Assembly (NCBI RefSeq): GCF_014842025.1
Contig: NZ_JACYUY010000016.1
Coordinates: forward strand, 34,674 to 98,673
Length of the DNA: 64,000 nt
Reading direction: 5' to 3'
Source of the DNA: Massilia sp. CFBP 13721
GTDB lineage: Bacteria; Pseudomonadota; Gammaproteobacteria; Burkholderiales; Burkholderiaceae_D
The position numbers were made by a program, and so were the translations under genes. Shown here piece after piece: positions 18,001 to 28,523 of the stretch (the first letter of the stretch is position 1; each line of letters begins with the position of its first letter). The notes under the pieces are model-generated. The model saw only the letters and a list, made by a program, of their open reading frames with translations. It was not told the DNA's origin and did no database searches.

Positions 18001-18777
18001 ATGTGCCAACTCCTCGCAATGAATTGCAATGTCCCCACTGACATTGTGTTTTCCTTTACCGGTTTCGCCCACCGCGGCGGCCGCACCGATACCCACCACG
18101 ACGGCTGGGGCATTGCCTTCTTCGAAGGCGCCGGCGTGCGCCATTTCGTCGACCACCAGGCCGCGATCGCTTCGCCCATCGCCGAACTGATCAAGCGCTA
18201 TCCGATCAAGTCGACCAACGTCATCGCCCATATCCGCAAGGCCACGCAAGGGAGAATCGCGCTCGAAAATTGCCATCCCTTCGTGCGCGAACTGTGGGGC
18301 CGCTACTGGGTCTTCGCCCACAACGGCGACCTCAAGGAATTTACTCCGCATCTCGACGGCGCCTTCCGTCCGGTCGGCACCACCGACAGCGAACACGCCT
18401 TCTGCTTCCTGCTGCAGGAACTGCGGCGCCGCTTTGGCGACACGCCACCAAAGCTGCCGGCCTTGCGCGCCGCGCTGGGCGAACTGGTGCGCGCGGTGTC
18501 CGCCTACGGCACCTTCAACATGCTGCTCTCCGACGGCACGGCCCTGTTCGCGCATTGCTCGACCAAGCTCAGCTACATCGTGCGCCAGCATCCGTTTGTT
18601 ACCGCGCGCCTGTCCGACGAAGATCTGTCGGTCGACTTTTCGCAGGTCACCACGCCGCAGGACCGGGTCGCCATCATCGTGACCGAACCGCTGACGACCG
18701 ACGAAACCTGGACCACCTTCGCGCCCGGGGAAATGCTCGTCTTCATGGATGGTGCTCCGATGACCATTGGTTTGTAG
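18001..18777 (+). CDS. Class II glutamine amidotransferase (YafJ-type)
   Basis: A 258-residue N-terminal-nucleophile amidotransferase. The catalytic Cys is residue 2 after the initiator Met (MCQLLAMN). Further family hallmarks are the HRGGRTDTHHDGWG loop, IAHIRKAT, and AHNGDL with the oxyanion Asn. Such stand-alone glutaminase domains hydrolyse glutamine, but the acceptor substrate of the YafJ group is not established. No synthetase partner gene is adjacent. The gene is isolated, between the DUF3567 gene and the EAL/HDOD gene. Confidence 0.9.
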   Translation: MCQLLAMNCNVPTDIVFSFTGFAHRGGRTDTHHDGWGIAFFEGAGVRHFVDHQAAIASPIAELIKRYPIKSTNVIAHIRKATQGRIALENCHPFVRELWGRYWVFAHNGDLKEFTPHLDGAFRPVGTTDSEHAFCFLLQELRRRFGDTPPKLPALRAALGELVRAVSAYGTFNMLLSDGTALFAHCSTKLSYIVRQHPFVTARLSDEDLSVDFSQVTTPQDRVAIIVTEPLTTDETWTTFAPGEMLVFMDGAPMTIGL

Positions 18778-18874
18778 TCTAGAAGCATCTTTTTAACCAA
18801 AAATGATGCTCCAAATCCACTAATTGCTGAGAATGGGGTAGAGTGGGTGGCTTGAACGTGACCACGCCACCGCG

Positions 18875-20149
18875 ATGACCGATACCGCCAGCCTTGACCA
18901 GGCATCCCAGCCTTTGCAGCTGCGTAATTTCTACCTTGCACGCCAGCCGATGCTGGACCGTAACCAGGCCCTGTTCGGTTACGAACTGCTGTTCCGGCAT
19001 ACGGCGGACAACAGCGCCGCGATCGATTCGGACATGGCGGCCACGGCCGCCGTGCTGGCCCATGCGGCCCAGCTCGGCTTGCCGCGCGCGGTGGGCGATG
19101 CAGTCGCCTTCCTGAACGTCGATACCGAAGTGCTGATGAGCGATATTTTCGCCTTCCTGCCGCGCGAGCATACCGTGCTCGAACTGGTGGGCTCGGTGGA
19201 AGCGACGGAACCGGTGCTGTGGCGCCTGGCCGAGCTCTCCGGCCACGGTTTCAAGTTCGCCGCCGAGGCCAGCGCCCACGGCAGCCGCCTGGGGCGCCTG
19301 TTGCCGCTGCTCGACTACGTGAAGGTCAACCTGCGCGCGATGCCGCTGGTGACGATGCTGTCGCTGGTGCCGCGCCTGCGTGGCACCGGTAAACGCCTGA
19401 TCGCCGAAAAAGTCGAGAACCAGACCGAATATAAAACCTGCCTCGACCTCGGCTTCGACTACTTCCAGGGCTTTTATTTCGCGCGCCCGTCGGTGATCGC
19501 GGGACGCAAGCTCTCGCCCTCGCAGCTGGCCATCGTCGACCTGATGAACCTGGTGATGTCGGACGCCGACAACAGCGCCATCGAACGCGCGATCAAGCGC
19601 GACGTGACCTTGTCGCTCAACCTGCTGCGCATGGTGAACACGCCGGCCGCCGGCCTGCGCCAGCGCATCGATTCGCTGGCGCAAGCGCTGATCGTGGTCG
19701 GACGACGCCAGCTGCAACGCTGGCTGCAGATCATGCTGTATGCGGAGCCGGGCAACCGTGGCCACACCCAGACCCCGCTGCTGATGCTGGCCAGCACCCG
19801 CGCGCGCCTGATGGAATTGCTCGCCGGGCGCCTGCGCCCGGGCCAGCGCCACCTGGCCGACATGGCCTTCACGGTCGGTATCATGTCGCTGATGGATACG
19901 CTGTTCTGCGTGCCGATGGCCGACCTGGTCGAGCAGATCCCGGTGAGCGACGAAGTAGCGGGCGCGCTGCTGCGCCGTAGCGGCTTCTTCGGCGAATTGC
20001 TGCGCCTGGCCGAATCGTTCGAGCAGATGGAAGAGGGCGACGCCATGCTGCCGACCCTGGGCGCACTGGCCAAGGGCGGCGACGACCTGGTGGAACTGGA
20101 ACTGGCCGCCTTCGAGTGGAGCGGCCAGGTCGTGCGCAGCGCTTTGTAG
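18875..20149 (+). CDS. EAL/HDOD signalling protein (YuxH-like), EAL part degenerate
   Basis: A 424-residue protein with an EAL-like domain at about 18-200 and an HDOD domain at about 205-400. The EAL motif is replaced by ELLFRH, the FAAE segment lacks catalytic Asp residues, and only AEKVEN and FQGFYFARP resemble the consensus, so c-di-GMP hydrolysis is not expected. Proteins of this layout act as c-di-GMP-related or scaffold signalling factors, for example in twitching and biofilm control. There is a 97-base gap after the amidotransferase gene and a convergent neighbour 43 bases downstream. Confidence 0.88.
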   Translation: MTDTASLDQASQPLQLRNFYLARQPMLDRNQALFGYELLFRHTADNSAAIDSDMAATAAVLAHAAQLGLPRAVGDAVAFLNVDTEVLMSDIFAFLPREHTVLELVGSVEATEPVLWRLAELSGHGFKFAAEASAHGSRLGRLLPLLDYVKVNLRAMPLVTMLSLVPRLRGTGKRLIAEKVENQTEYKTCLDLGFDYFQGFYFARPSVIAGRKLSPSQLAIVDLMNLVMSDADNSAIERAIKRDVTLSLNLLRMVNTPAAGLRQRIDSLAQALIVVGRRQLQRWLQIMLYAEPGNRGHTQTPLLMLASTRARLMELLAGRLRPGQRHLADMAFTVGIMSLMDTLFCVPMADLVEQIPVSDEVAGALLRRSGFFGELLRLAESFEQMEEGDAMLPTLGALAKGGDDLVELELAAFEWSGQVVRSAL

Positions 20150-20192
20150 CGTGTGAACGAACACGGGGCGCGTGGCCCCGTGCGCTGGTGGT

Positions 20193-20558
20193 TCAGGTAC
20201 CGGCCCACTGCTGGTGCAGGTCGGGATCGGTGCGCAGCTCCCAGATGCCGAGGGCGATCGCGGCCAGGCCGACGACGAGCATGCTGGCGCTCATGGCGCG
20301 GTCATGCATGACGTCGACCAGCCAGGGCGAGAAGACGACCCAGGCGCCGACGATGATGTTGAGGAACACGGCCCAGGCATAGGTCTTGTAGAGGTCGAAC
20401 ATGGCCAGCACCGCCATGATGCCGCCGGCGATGAAGGCGTTGATGGCTGGCGGCGAATCGCTCGGGTAAGCCATTGCCCAGGGCGACACGATCAGCCAGA
20501 TGGCGAGCAGCAGGATGACCTGGTCCTGCCAGCGTCGGGTCGAGAGATGCATTGCCAT
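20193..20558 (-). CDS. SPW-repeat integral membrane protein
   Basis: A 121-residue protein with four hydrophobic segments and two copies of the SPW motif (IVSPWAMAY and VFSPWLVDV), each at the end of a membrane helix, the signature of the SPW repeat family. The start has AGGAG six bases upstream. Function is unknown. It is convergent with the EAL/HDOD gene and divergent from the ABC operon that starts 105 bases away. Confidence 0.85.
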   Translation of the reverse strand: MAMHLSTRRWQDQVILLLAIWLIVSPWAMAYPSDSPPAINAFIAGGIMAVLAMFDLYKTYAWAVFLNIIVGAWVVFSPWLVDVMHDRAMSASMLVVGLAAIALGIWELRTDPDLHQQWAGT

Positions 20559-20663
20559 GGCTCGCTCCTGAAATACGGGAAAAGTTCCCCGTCATGATTT
20601 AGACAGCACCGCAGTCACGAGGTTCAGGTGGCGCAGTCGCCACCTTCACATTGAGGGGGTGTC

Positions 20664-21602
20664 ATGGAAGTGTTGTTGGAAGCGTCGAACCTGGCGAAAT
20701 CGTATGGCGCACGGCGCGCCGTCGACGGCGTTTCGTTCCAGGTAAGGGCCGGGCAGACGCTCGGCCTGATCGGGCCGAACGGGGCCGGCAAATCGACCAC
20801 GGTCGGCATGCTGTGCGGCTTGCTGGCGCCGGACGCGGGCAGCGTGCGCGTGCGCGGCCAGGAGGTGGGGCCCGGGGCGAACGAAGCCAAGCGCCGCATC
20901 GGCCTGGTGCCGCAAGACCTGGCGCTCTACGAGGACTTGCCGGCTTTTGAAAACCTGATGCTGTTCGGCGCCCTGTACGGGGTGCCGCGCGCTACCCGCC
21001 GCGAACGCGCCATGCGCGTGCTGGAACAAGTCAACCTGAGCGACCGTGCGCGCGACCGGCCCGCCACCTTCTCGGGCGGAATGAAACGGCGCCTGAACAT
21101 CGGCGCCGCGCTGATGCATGCGCCCGAACTGCTGGTGCTCGACGAACCCACCGTCGGCGTCGACCCGCAAAGCCGCAACGCCATCTTCGACATCCTCGAA
21201 CGCTTGCGCGACGACGGCTGTGCCCTGGTCTACACCAGCCACTACATGGAAGAAGTCGAGCGCCTGGCCGACCACATCGTCGTCATCGACGGCGGCAAGG
21301 TACTGGCCGACGACACCCCGCTCGGGCTGCAGCGGCGCCTGCCTTCGCAGGCCGCGCTGCAGGTCGAACTGGCCGCCATGCCCGACCTCACCCTGCTCGA
21401 CGGCCTGCGCGCGCTGGCGGGCGTGACCGCGGTGCGGCACGACGGCGCCAAGCTCGAGATTGGTCTTGCCGATGCGGCCGACGCCATGCCCGTGATGGGC
21501 TGGCTGGAGCGCTCCGGTTGCACGGCGCTCGGCTTCGCCACCGCCCGCACCCGCCTCGAAGACATCTTCCTCCACCTTACCGGGCGCAGCCTGCGCGACT
21601 GA
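20664..21602 (+). CDS. ABC transporter ATP-binding protein (ABC-2 exporter)
   Basis: A 312-residue ABC ATPase with Walker [11 protein letters not shown] near 38-47, signature SGGMKRRLNIG, Walker B LLVLDEPTVGVD and an H-loop in YTSHYMEEVE. The roughly 90-residue C-terminal extension is typical of drug, polysaccharide or Nod-factor-type exporters of the ABC-2 class. It is followed after one base by its permease. The substrate cannot be told from sequence. Confidence 0.95.
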   Translation: MEVLLEASNLAKSYGARRAVDGVSFQVRAGQTLGLIGPNGAGKSTTVGMLCGLLAPDAGSVRVRGQEVGPGANEAKRRIGLVPQDLALYEDLPAFENLMLFGALYGVPRATRRERAMRVLEQVNLSDRARDRPATFSGGMKRRLNIGAALMHAPELLVLDEPTVGVDPQSRNAIFDILERLRDDGCALVYTSHYMEEVERLADHIVVIDGGKVLADDTPLGLQRRLPSQAALQVELAAMPDLTLLDGLRALAGVTAVRHDGAKLEIGLADAADAMPVMGWLERSGCTALGFATARTRLEDIFLHLTGRSLRD

Positions 21603-21603
21603 C

Positions 21604-22893
21604 ATGACCGCCTTTCTTGCCCTGGTCCGCAAGGACCTGATCCTGTTCCTGCACGACCGCCGCGCGCTGCTCATGAGCCTGGCGCTGCCGATCGTCATCG
21701 CCTCCTTTTTCGGCTTCCTGTTCGGTGGTGGCGGAGAGAAGCAGGGCAGCGCGATCGAGGTCGCGCTGGTGCTGAACGATGCCAGCCAGGCCGCCAGCGA
21801 CATCGCGGCCGGCCTGCAGGCCGATCCCAGCCTGGCGGTGGCGCGCATGGGCATTGACGAGGCGCGCGCGGCGGTCCGCAGCGGCAAGCGCAAGGCGGCG
21901 ATCGTGCTTCCCGCGGGATTTGGCGAGGCCGCCGGCAACGCCTTCTTCGGCACCGCGGACAAGCCCGAAATCGTGCTGCTCTACGACCCCTCGCAGCCGG
22001 CCGTGCTGTCCATGGTGAAGGGGATGCTGACGCAGCAGGTGATGCAGGTGGTTTCAAACGAAATGTTCAACGGCGCCGGCGGACGCGAGATCAACGAGCG
22101 CAACCTGCGTGCATTGGCGGCGGCGCCGCAGGATGCCGAAACGGCAGCCCTGCGCGGCATGCTCGAAGGCGTGGTCAAGTACCAGTCGTTGCCGCCGAAG
22201 GAAGGGCAGGCCGGCCCGCAGAAGGCCGGGCTGTCGACGCCGTTCACCACCCGTGACGAAGCGCTCGCCGCCGGCAAGGCCGACGGGCCGCAGGGCTACA
22301 ATCCGTTCGCGCACGCCTTTGCCGGCATGGGTGTGCAGTTCCTGCTCTTCATGGGCATCGAGATGGGCACGGCGCTGCTCCACGCGCGCAACAGCGGCGT
22401 CTGGAGCCGCCTGCTGGCCGCGCCGGTCGCGCTCTCGACCCTGCTGCTGGCGCGCGCCGCATCGAGCGCCCTGATCGCGTTTGCCATCCTGTGCGTGATC
22501 TTCCTGTTCTCGGTCGTCGTGTTCCAGGTCCACATTTCGAGCCTGGCCGGCTTTGCCGGCGTCGCCGTGTGCTTCGCGCTGGTCACGGCCAGCTTCGGCG
22601 TGCTGGTCGCCGCCTTCGGCAAGACGCCCGAGGTGGCGCGCAAGATGGCGATGTTCGCCACGCTGCTGATGGTGATGATCGGCGGCGCCTGGGTGCCTTC
22701 CTTCATGTTCCCGGCCTGGCTGCAGCAAGCCTCGCTGGCCATGCCGACGCGCTGGGCGGTGGAGGGCTTCGATGCCATCACCTGGCGCGGCATGGACCTC
22801 GATGCCGTGCTGCCGGCGATGGGCGCGCAGCTGGGGTTTGCGCTGCTGTTCGCGGCGCTGGCGGTGTGGCGGTTCAGGAAGATGGAAGGATGA
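21604..22893 (+). CDS. ABC-2 type transporter permease
   Basis: A 429-residue permease with one N-terminal helix (about 25-45), a large extracytoplasmic domain (about 50-235) and five or six C-terminal helices, the ABC2_membrane_3 (YhgE/Pip-like) layout. It pairs with the ATPase whose stop is one base upstream, forming a complete half-transporter operon. The export substrate is unknown. REPIN-like element R2 begins 26 bases after the stop codon. Confidence 0.93.
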   Translation: MTAFLALVRKDLILFLHDRRALLMSLALPIVIASFFGFLFGGGGEKQGSAIEVALVLNDASQAASDIAAGLQADPSLAVARMGIDEARAAVRSGKRKAAIVLPAGFGEAAGNAFFGTADKPEIVLLYDPSQPAVLSMVKGMLTQQVMQVVSNEMFNGAGGREINERNLRALAAAPQDAETAALRGMLEGVVKYQSLPPKEGQAGPQKAGLSTPFTTRDEALAAGKADGPQGYNPFAHAFAGMGVQFLLFMGIEMGTALLHARNSGVWSRLLAAPVALSTLLLARAASSALIAFAILCVIFLFSVVVFQVHISSLAGFAGVAVCFALVTASFGVLVAAFGKTPEVARKMAMFATLLMVMIGGAWVPSFMFPAWLQQASLAMPTRWAVEGFDAITWRGMDLDAVLPAMGAQLGFALLFAALAVWRFRKMEG

Positions 22894-22919
22894 TTGATCC
22901 CCGGCGTATGTCGGAGGGA

Positions 22920-23027
22920 CGTAGGGTGGGCGGGTCTCCCGCCCAAGCGTTCAACCAGCACAAGATCAGCCGAGCGGGCATTCAAACGTGATTTGAACGC
23001 GTGGACGGCGGAGCCGTCCACGCTACG
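22920..23027. repeat. REPIN-like element R2 (ABC permease / metH convergent gap)
   Basis: The left hairpin CGTAGGGTGGGCGGG, TCT, CCCGCCCAAGCG, with TTCAA after it, starts at 22920. The inverted right hairpin, TTGAACGCGTGGACGGC...GCCGTCCACGCTACG, ends at 23027. The arms are separated by about 38 bases. It stops two bases short of the metH stop codon on the opposite strand. Confidence 0.85.
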
Positions 23028-23029
23028 AT

Positions 23030-26000
23030 TTACGAAAGGTTCGGCGCCAGGTGGCGTTCGACCTCAATCTTGTCCATCCCGCGGCGCTGCGCCATGTCGG
23101 TCACCTGATCGTCGCCGATCTTGCCGACCACGAAATACTTCGAATCGGGGTGGGCAAGATAAAAGCCCGACACCGCCGCACCCGGATACATGGCGTAGGA
23201 TTCGGTCAGCTGCATGCCGATCTCCTCGGCCTGCAGCGTCTCGAACAGTTCCTTCTTGACCGTGTGCTCGGGGCAGGCCGGGTAGCCCGGCGCCGGGCGG
23301 ATGCCGGCGTATTCTTCGGCGATCAACGCGGGGTTGCTCAGGTTTTCGCCCGCCGCATAACCCCACAAATCGGTACGCACGCGTTCGTGCAGGTATTCGG
23401 CAAATGCTTCGGCCAGGCGGTCGGCCAGGGCTTTCAGCATGATCGACGAATAGTCGTCATGCGCATCCTCGAAACGCTGCTCGTACTTTTCGATGCCGAG
23501 GCCCGCCGTGACGGCGAACATGCCGATGTAATCGGCCACGCCCGATTCCTTCGGCGCGATGAAGTCGGACAGGCACTGGTTCGGACGCTGCACGCCGTCG
23601 ACCACGGGTTTCACGCCCTGCTGGCGCAGGCCGTGCCAGGTAAAGGCGACCTTCTCGCGCGTTTCATCGGTATAGATCTCGATATCGTCGTCGTGCACGC
23701 TGTTGGCCGGCAGCAGGGCGATCGCGCCGTTCGCCGTCAGCCAGCGCCCGTCGATGATTTTCTTCAGCATGGCCTGGCCTTCCTCGTACACCTTCGAGGC
23801 CGCTTCGCCCACGACCTCGTCGGTCAGGATGGCGGGGAAGGGACCGGCCAAATCCCAGGTCTGGAAGAACGGACCCCAATCGATGTAGCGTGCCAGCGTG
23901 CCGAGTTCCACGTTCTTGAACACACGGCGCCCGATGAACTTCGGCTTCACCGGCGCGAAGTCGAGCCTGGCCTTGTTGGCGCGCGCTTGTTCGAGGGTCA
24001 GCATCGGCAGCGCCTTCTTGTTGGCATGCTGCTCGCGGATGCGTTCGTAGTCGGCCTTGATCTCGGCCATGTAGGCGTGGCGCGATTCCTCGGTCAGCAG
24101 CGACTGGCCGACCGAGACCGAACGCGAGGCGTCGGGCACGTACACCACCGGGCCGTCGTAATGCGGCGCGATTTTCACCGCCGTGTGCGCGCGGCTGGTG
24201 GTGGCGCCGCCGATCAGGAGCGGAATGCCGCGCTCGCGGAACCAGGGGTCGCGCTGCATCTCGCGCGCGACGTGGGCCATCTCTTCCAGCGAGGGCGTGA
24301 TCAGGCCCGACAGGCCGACGATGTCGGCATTCTCCGCCTTGGCCTTGGCCAGGATGTCGGAGCAGGGCACCATCACGCCCATGTTCACGATTTCGAAGTT
24401 ATTACACTGCAGGACCACCGACACGATGTTCTTGCCGATGTCGTGTACGTCGCCTTTCACGGTGGCGATCACGATCTTGCCCTTCGGCTTGGCGACGATG
24501 CCGGTGCGCTGTTCTTCGCGCGCCTTTTCTTCCTCGATGAACGGGATCAGGTGGGCCACGGCCTGCTTCATGACGCGCGCCGATTTCACCACCTGCGGCA
24601 GGAACATCTTGCCTTGTCCGAACAGGTCGCCGACGATGTTCATGCCATCCATCAGCGGGCCTTCGATCACGTGGATCGGGCGGCCTTCGGCGGCAAGCAC
24701 GGCCTGGCGCGCTTCCTCGGTGTCTTCGACGATCCACTGGGTGATGCCGTGCACCAGCGCGTGCGCCAGGCGTTTTTCAACGGGGCCATTCCGCCACTCG
24801 AGGTTCTGTTCCTGCTTGCCGCCGCCCGCTTTGAGTGAGCCGGCGATCTCGATCATGCGCTCGGTGGCGTCGTCACGGCGGTTCAGCACCACGTCCTCGA
24901 CGCGCTCACGCAGTTCAGCGGGCAGGTCGTCGTAGACGCCGACCATGCCGGCGTTGACGATCCCCATCGTCATCCCGGCCTGGATCGCGTGGTACAGGAA
25001 CACGGTGTGGATCGCTTCGCGCGCCGGGTCGTTGCCGCGGAAGGAGAAGGAGACGTTGGAGACGCCGCCCGACACCTTCGCATGCGGCAGGTTGTCGCGG
25101 ATCCAGCGCGTGGCGTTGATGAAATCGACCGCGTAGTTGTTGTGCTCTTCGATGCCGGTGGCGATCGCAAAAATGTTCGGATCAAAAATGATGTCTTCCG
25201 GCGGGAAGCCGACCTGCTCGGTCAGCACCTTGTACGCGCGCCCGCAAATCTCGGTCTTGCGCTCGAAGGTGTCGGCCTGGCCCTGTTCGTCGAAGGCCAT
25301 CACGATGACGGCGGCGCCATAGCGGCGGCACAGGCGCGCCTGGCGCAGGAACTCTTCCTCGCCTTCCTTCATCGAGATCGAATTGACGATGGCTTTACCC
25401 TGCACGCATTTCAGGCCGGCCTCGATCACGCTCCATTTGGAAGAGTCGATCATGATCGGCACGCGCGAGATGTCCGGTTCCGAAGCGATCAGGTTCAGGA
25501 AGCGCGTCATCGCCGCCTGCGAGTCGAGCATCGCCTCGTCCATGTTGATGTCGATGACCTGGGCGCCGTTCTCGACCTGCTGGCGCGCGACCGACAGCGC
25601 TTCGTCGAACTGCTCGTTGAGGATCATGCGTGCGAATGCTTTCGAACCCGTCACGTTGGTGCGCTCGCCGACGTTGACGAACAGGGACGTTTCGTCGACC
25701 GTGAACGGCTCCAGGCCCGACAGGCGCAGCGCGGTCGGGATTTCGGGCAGCGCGCGCGGCTTGGCTTTTGACAGCAGTTCCGAGATCGCGGCGATGTGTT
25801 CGGGCGTGGTGCCGCAGCAGCCGCCGGCGATGTTGACGAAACCGGCGTCGGCGAATTCGCGCAGCAGGGCCGAGGTGTCGGCGGGCAGTTCGTCGAAGCC
25901 GGTGTCGCTCATCGGGTTGGGCAGGCCGGCGTTCGGGTAGATGCACACGAAGGTATCGGCGATCTGCGACAGTTCTTCGGCGTAGGGACGCATCAGCGCC

Positions 26001-26809
26001 GCGCCCAGCGCGCAGTTCAGGCCGATGGTGAGCGGCTTCGCATGGCGCACCGAATTCCAGAAGGCGGGCACGGTCTGGCCCGACAGGATGCGGCCCGAGG
26101 CGTCGGTGACGGTGCCCGAGATCATGATCGGCTTGCGCACCTGCTCCGGATGCGCGTCGAAATACAGGTCGATCGCAAACAGCGCGGCCTTGCAGTTCAG
26201 GGTGTCAAAAATGGTCTCGACCAGCAGCACGTCGACGCCGCCTTCGACCAGGCCGGCGACCTGTTCGTGGTAGCTCGTGACCAGCTGGTCGAAGGTGACA
26301 TTGCGCGCCGCCGGGTCGTTGACGTCCGGGGAGATCGACGCGGTCTTCGGGGTCGGGCCGAGGGCGCCGGCGACGAAGCGCGGCTTGTCGGCGCTGCTGT
26401 ATTTGTCGCAGGCGGCACGCGCCAGTTTCGCCGCTTCGACGTTCATCTCGTAGGCCAGGTGGCCCATGTGGTAGTCGTCCTGGGCGACGCTGGTGGCGCC
26501 AAAGGTATTCGTTTCGATCAGGTCGGCGCCGGCGGCGAGGTAGCGCTCGTGGATTTCCTGGATGATCTGCGGCTGGGTCAGCGTCAGCAGTTCGTTATTG
26601 CCCTTGACGAAGAGTTCGCGTGCGCCACTTTCCGGCGGCGCGGCGAAGTCGGCGAAGCGGCCCGCAGGCCCGCCGCGGTAGGCGGCTTCATCGAGTTTGT
26701 ATTGCTGGATGATGGTGCCCATGGCGCCATCCAGGATCATGATGCGCTTCGCCAGGATGGCGCGCAGCTGGGTTTCGATCGGGGATGGGGAGGAGGTCGG
26801 GGCAGTCAT
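23030..26809 (-). CDS. metH: Cobalamin-dependent methionine synthase
   Basis: A 1259-residue, four-module enzyme transferring the methyl group of 5-methyltetrahydrofolate to homocysteine through cob(I)alamin. The homocysteine domain carries the zinc cysteines in [11 protein letters not shown]. The pterin domain begins with [12 protein letters not shown]. The B12 domain has the DVHDIGKNI loop supplying the cobalt-ligating His, and the C-terminal AdoMet-reactivation domain includes [12 protein letters not shown]. Length and order match full-length MetH. It is a monocistronic minus-strand gene. No cobalamin or SAH riboswitch was recognised upstream. Confidence 0.98.
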   Translation of the reverse strand: MTAPTSSPSPIETQLRAILAKRIMILDGAMGTIIQQYKLDEAAYRGGPAGRFADFAAPPESGARELFVKGNNELLTLTQPQIIQEIHERYLAAGADLIETNTFGATSVAQDDYHMGHLAYEMNVEAAKLARAACDKYSSADKPRFVAGALGPTPKTASISPDVNDPAARNVTFDQLVTSYHEQVAGLVEGGVDVLLVETIFDTLNCKAALFAIDLYFDAHPEQVRKPIMISGTVTDASGRILSGQTVPAFWNSVRHAKPLTIGLNCALGAALMRPYAEELSQIADTFVCIYPNAGLPNPMSDTGFDELPADTSALLREFADAGFVNIAGGCCGTTPEHIAAISELLSKAKPRALPEIPTALRLSGLEPFTVDETSLFVNVGERTNVTGSKAFARMILNEQFDEALSVARQQVENGAQVIDINMDEAMLDSQAAMTRFLNLIASEPDISRVPIMIDSSKWSVIEAGLKCVQGKAIVNSISMKEGEEEFLRQARLCRRYGAAVIVMAFDEQGQADTFERKTEICGRAYKVLTEQVGFPPEDIIFDPNIFAIATGIEEHNNYAVDFINATRWIRDNLPHAKVSGGVSNVSFSFRGNDPAREAIHTVFLYHAIQAGMTMGIVNAGMVGVYDDLPAELRERVEDVVLNRRDDATERMIEIAGSLKAGGGKQEQNLEWRNGPVEKRLAHALVHGITQWIVEDTEEARQAVLAAEGRPIHVIEGPLMDGMNIVGDLFGQGKMFLPQVVKSARVMKQAVAHLIPFIEEEKAREEQRTGIVAKPKGKIVIATVKGDVHDIGKNIVSVVLQCNNFEIVNMGVMVPCSDILAKAKAENADIVGLSGLITPSLEEMAHVAREMQRDPWFRERGIPLLIGGATTSRAHTAVKIAPHYDGPVVYVPDASRSVSVGQSLLTEESRHAYMAEIKADYERIREQHANKKALPMLTLEQARANKARLDFAPVKPKFIGRRVFKNVELGTLARYIDWGPFFQTWDLAGPFPAILTDEVVGEAASKVYEEGQAMLKKIIDGRWLTANGAIALLPANSVHDDDIEIYTDETREKVAFTWHGLRQQGVKPVVDGVQRPNQCLSDFIAPKESGVADYIGMFAVTAGLGIEKYEQRFEDAHDDYSSIMLKALADRLAEAFAEYLHERVRTDLWGYAAGENLSNPALIAEEYAGIRPAPGYPACPEHTVKKELFETLQAEEIGMQLTESYAMYPGAAVSGFYLAHPDSKYFVVGKIGDDQVTDMAQRRGMDKIEVERHLAPNLS

Positions 26810-26874
26810 CGCTTACTTTCTAGAGGGCGTGCAATATGCGTAAGGAAACGCAAACACGATTGAGGCGGTCTGAA

Positions 26875-26880
26875 ATTATA
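26875..26880 (-). promoter_or_regulatory. Candidate -10 box for metH
   Basis: TATAAT on the minus strand about 66 bases upstream of the metH start. The sequence 17 bases further upstream does not resemble TTGACA, so the call depends on the -10 only. Confidence 0.35.
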
Positions 26881-27030
26881 CGTCAATGCCGAGTCTTCCC
26901 GCCCGGACCGGTCAAGGCGGTGGCAGATTGTATCGTTATGTGTTTATGCGACGACTTGTTACAGAGCGTTACAAAACCCGGTCGTTTCGCAATTTTACGG
27001 ATACATACAGCGGTGACAATAAATGAGTTG

Positions 27031-27046
27031 GCCACGAGAACGTGGC
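27031..27046 (+). promoter_or_regulatory. Inverted repeat upstream of the BrnA-like gene (possible operator)
   Basis: Perfect 6-base arms GCCACG and CGTGGC around AGAA, 15 bases before the first candidate start codon of the antitoxin-like gene. BrnA proteins are DNA-binding and repress their own operon in characterised systems, so this is a reasonable operator candidate; it could also be an RNA hairpin near the ribosome binding site. Confidence 0.4.
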
Positions 27047-27061
27047 ATGGTTTAACACGGG

Positions 27062-27301
27062 ATGGATAGCATGAACAAAGAGTACGAACCTGATTGGGAC
27101 CAGCCTTCGCTGCACAGCCACATCGCGGCAGCCGAGCCAAAAGCAGCGCCAGCGGGCGCGAAGCAGATCGTGACGATCCGCCTGGACGTCGACATGCTGG
27201 ACTGGTTCAAAGGGGCGGGCCCGGGATACCAGACCCGCATCAACCAGGTCTTGCGCGAGCATATGGATGCCCAACGCGCGGCGGAGCTGGACGGTAACTA
27301 A
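27062..27301 (+). CDS. BrnA-like antitoxin, orphan
   Basis: A 79-residue protein whose second half (VTIRLDVDMLDWFKGAGPG followed by YQTRINQVLREHM) matches the BrnA antitoxin family, a ribbon-helix-helix-type DNA-binding protein that neutralises the BrnT ribonuclease-like toxin. No BrnT gene lies upstream, where it would be expected, or downstream; metH occupies the other strand. A second ATG at 27071 is better placed relative to GGATGG and could be the true start (76 residues). A strong terminator follows at once, so it is monocistronic. It may act as a stand-alone regulator or be the remnant of a lost toxin pair. Confidence 0.75.
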   Translation: MDSMNKEYEPDWDQPSLHSHIAAAEPKAAPAGAKQIVTIRLDVDMLDWFKGAGPGYQTRINQVLREHMDAQRAAELDGN

Positions 27302-27313
27302 GTAACATGACAG

Positions 27314-27335
27314 CGCGCCCGATGGGCGCGTTTTT
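27314..27335 (+). terminator. Rho-independent terminator after the BrnA-like gene
   Basis: Seven-base stem CGCGCCC / GGGCGCG, loop GAT, followed by TTTTT; it begins 13 bases after the stop codon. Confidence 0.9.
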
Positions 27336-27363
27336 CATTTGGAGTGTTTGGTATCGCTGTACC

Positions 27364-27531
27364 CGTAAGGTGGGCGGCTCCACCTCGGTCTGTGCACCGC
27401 TGCGACTTTATTGCCGCCCACGCGTTCAACGGCAGGGCGATCTGCCGCGACGGATTTACATCTGGTTGAACGCGTGGGCGGCGCACAAGCCGTGTGAATG
27501 CACACGAACGAGTGGAGCCGCCCACCTTACG
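27364..27531. repeat. REPIN-like element R3 (BrnA-like / fmt convergent gap)
   Basis: Outer ends CGTAAGGTGGGCGGCTCCAC and its complement GTGGAGCCGCCCACCTTACG are perfect 20-base inverted repeats. Inner segments GCCGCCCACGCGTTCAA and TTGAACGCGTGGGCGGC are perfect 17-base inverted repeats. Unlike R5, each REP hairpin carries an inserted loop of about 30 bases between its two halves. Confidence 0.85.
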
Positions 27532-27568
27532 ATCCCACATCCAAGTATTACAAAGTGACACGCCGCGC

Positions 27569-28522
27569 TTATTCGAACGCTAGTCCCTGCAACGGAAAAC
27601 TCTTCAGGAGCTCGCCCGCCGCCAGGCGCTTGCCGCCAGGCTTCTGCAGCTGCAACAAACGCAGCGCGCCGGTACCGCAGGCCACCACGATGCCGCCGGC
27701 ATCGGCCGCCAGCACTTGCCCGGGCTGGCCATTGCCTTGCGCCGGCTCCGCAGCCCAGATCTTGACTGCCGTCCCGTTCACGCTCCCTTGCGCACCGGGG
27801 AAAGGGTTGAAGGCACGCACCTTGCGCCACAGGTCGACGGCGGGCAGGGCGAAATCGAGCTTCGCTTCATCCTTGCTGATCTTGGCCGCATAGGTCACGC
27901 CTTGTTCCGGCTGCGGCGTGGCCGGCAACGCACCCTGTTCCAGGCGGCGCAAGGCCTCGACGATCATCGAAGCGCCGAGCGCGGCCAGCTTGTCGTGCAG
28001 GCTGCCGGTGGTGTCGGCATCCTCGATGGCCACGCGTTCGATCAGCATCATCGGGCCGGTATCGAGCCCTTCTTCCATGCCCATGATGGTCACGCCGGTC
28101 TCGGCATCGCCGCTTTCGATCGCGCGGTGGATCGGGGCGGCGCCGCGCCAGCGCGGCAGCAGGGAACCGTGGATGTTGATGCAGGGCGCGATATCGAGCG
28201 TGCTGCGCGGCAGGATCAGGCCATAGGCCGCCACCACCATCACGTCGTAGTCGAGCGCCACCAGGCGCGCATGCGCGGCCTGCGCCTCGAGCGCGCGTTG
28301 CGGGTCCTTGCTGTCGGTGCGCAGCGACAGCGGCTGCAACACCTCGATGCCGTGCTCCAGCGCCACTTGCTTGACGCTTGATGCCTGCAGCTGCATGCCA
28401 CGTCCGGCCGGGCGGTCGGGCTGGGTCAGCACCAGCGGAATGGTGAAACCGGCATCGACCAGGGCGCGCAGCGCGCAGGCGGCAAACTCCGGCGTGCCGG
28501 CGAAAACGACTCGCATCGTCAC
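27569..28522 (-). CDS. fmt: Methionyl-tRNA formyltransferase
   Basis: A 317-residue enzyme that formylates initiator Met-tRNA. The N-terminal domain has FAGTPEFA at residues 6-13, the catalytic region [14 protein letters not shown], and the [12 protein letters not shown] loop; the C-terminal OB-like domain is complete. It follows def by one base on the same strand. The usual Burkholderiales continuation with rsmB is not found here; that cluster lies 14 kb away. Confidence 0.97.
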   Translation of the reverse strand: MTMRVVFAGTPEFAACALRALVDAGFTIPLVLTQPDRPAGRGMQLQASSVKQVALEHGIEVLQPLSLRTDSKDPQRALEAQAAHARLVALDYDVMVVAAYGLILPRSTLDIAPCINIHGSLLPRWRGAAPIHRAIESGDAETGVTIMGMEEGLDTGPMMLIERVAIEDADTTGSLHDKLAALGASMIVEALRRLEQGALPATPQPEQGVTYAAKISKDEAKLDFALPAVDLWRKVRAFNPFPGAQGSVNGTAVKIWAAEPAQGNGQPGQVLAADAGGIVVACGTGALRLLQLQKPGGKRLAAGELLKSFPLQGLAFE

Positions 28523-28523
28523 C

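Noticed and set aside
26810..27061. Possible SAH or cobalamin riboswitch upstream of metH
   Set aside because: No B12 box-like or SAH-motif core could be recognised on the metH strand, and only about 66 bases separate the likely -10 box from the start codon.
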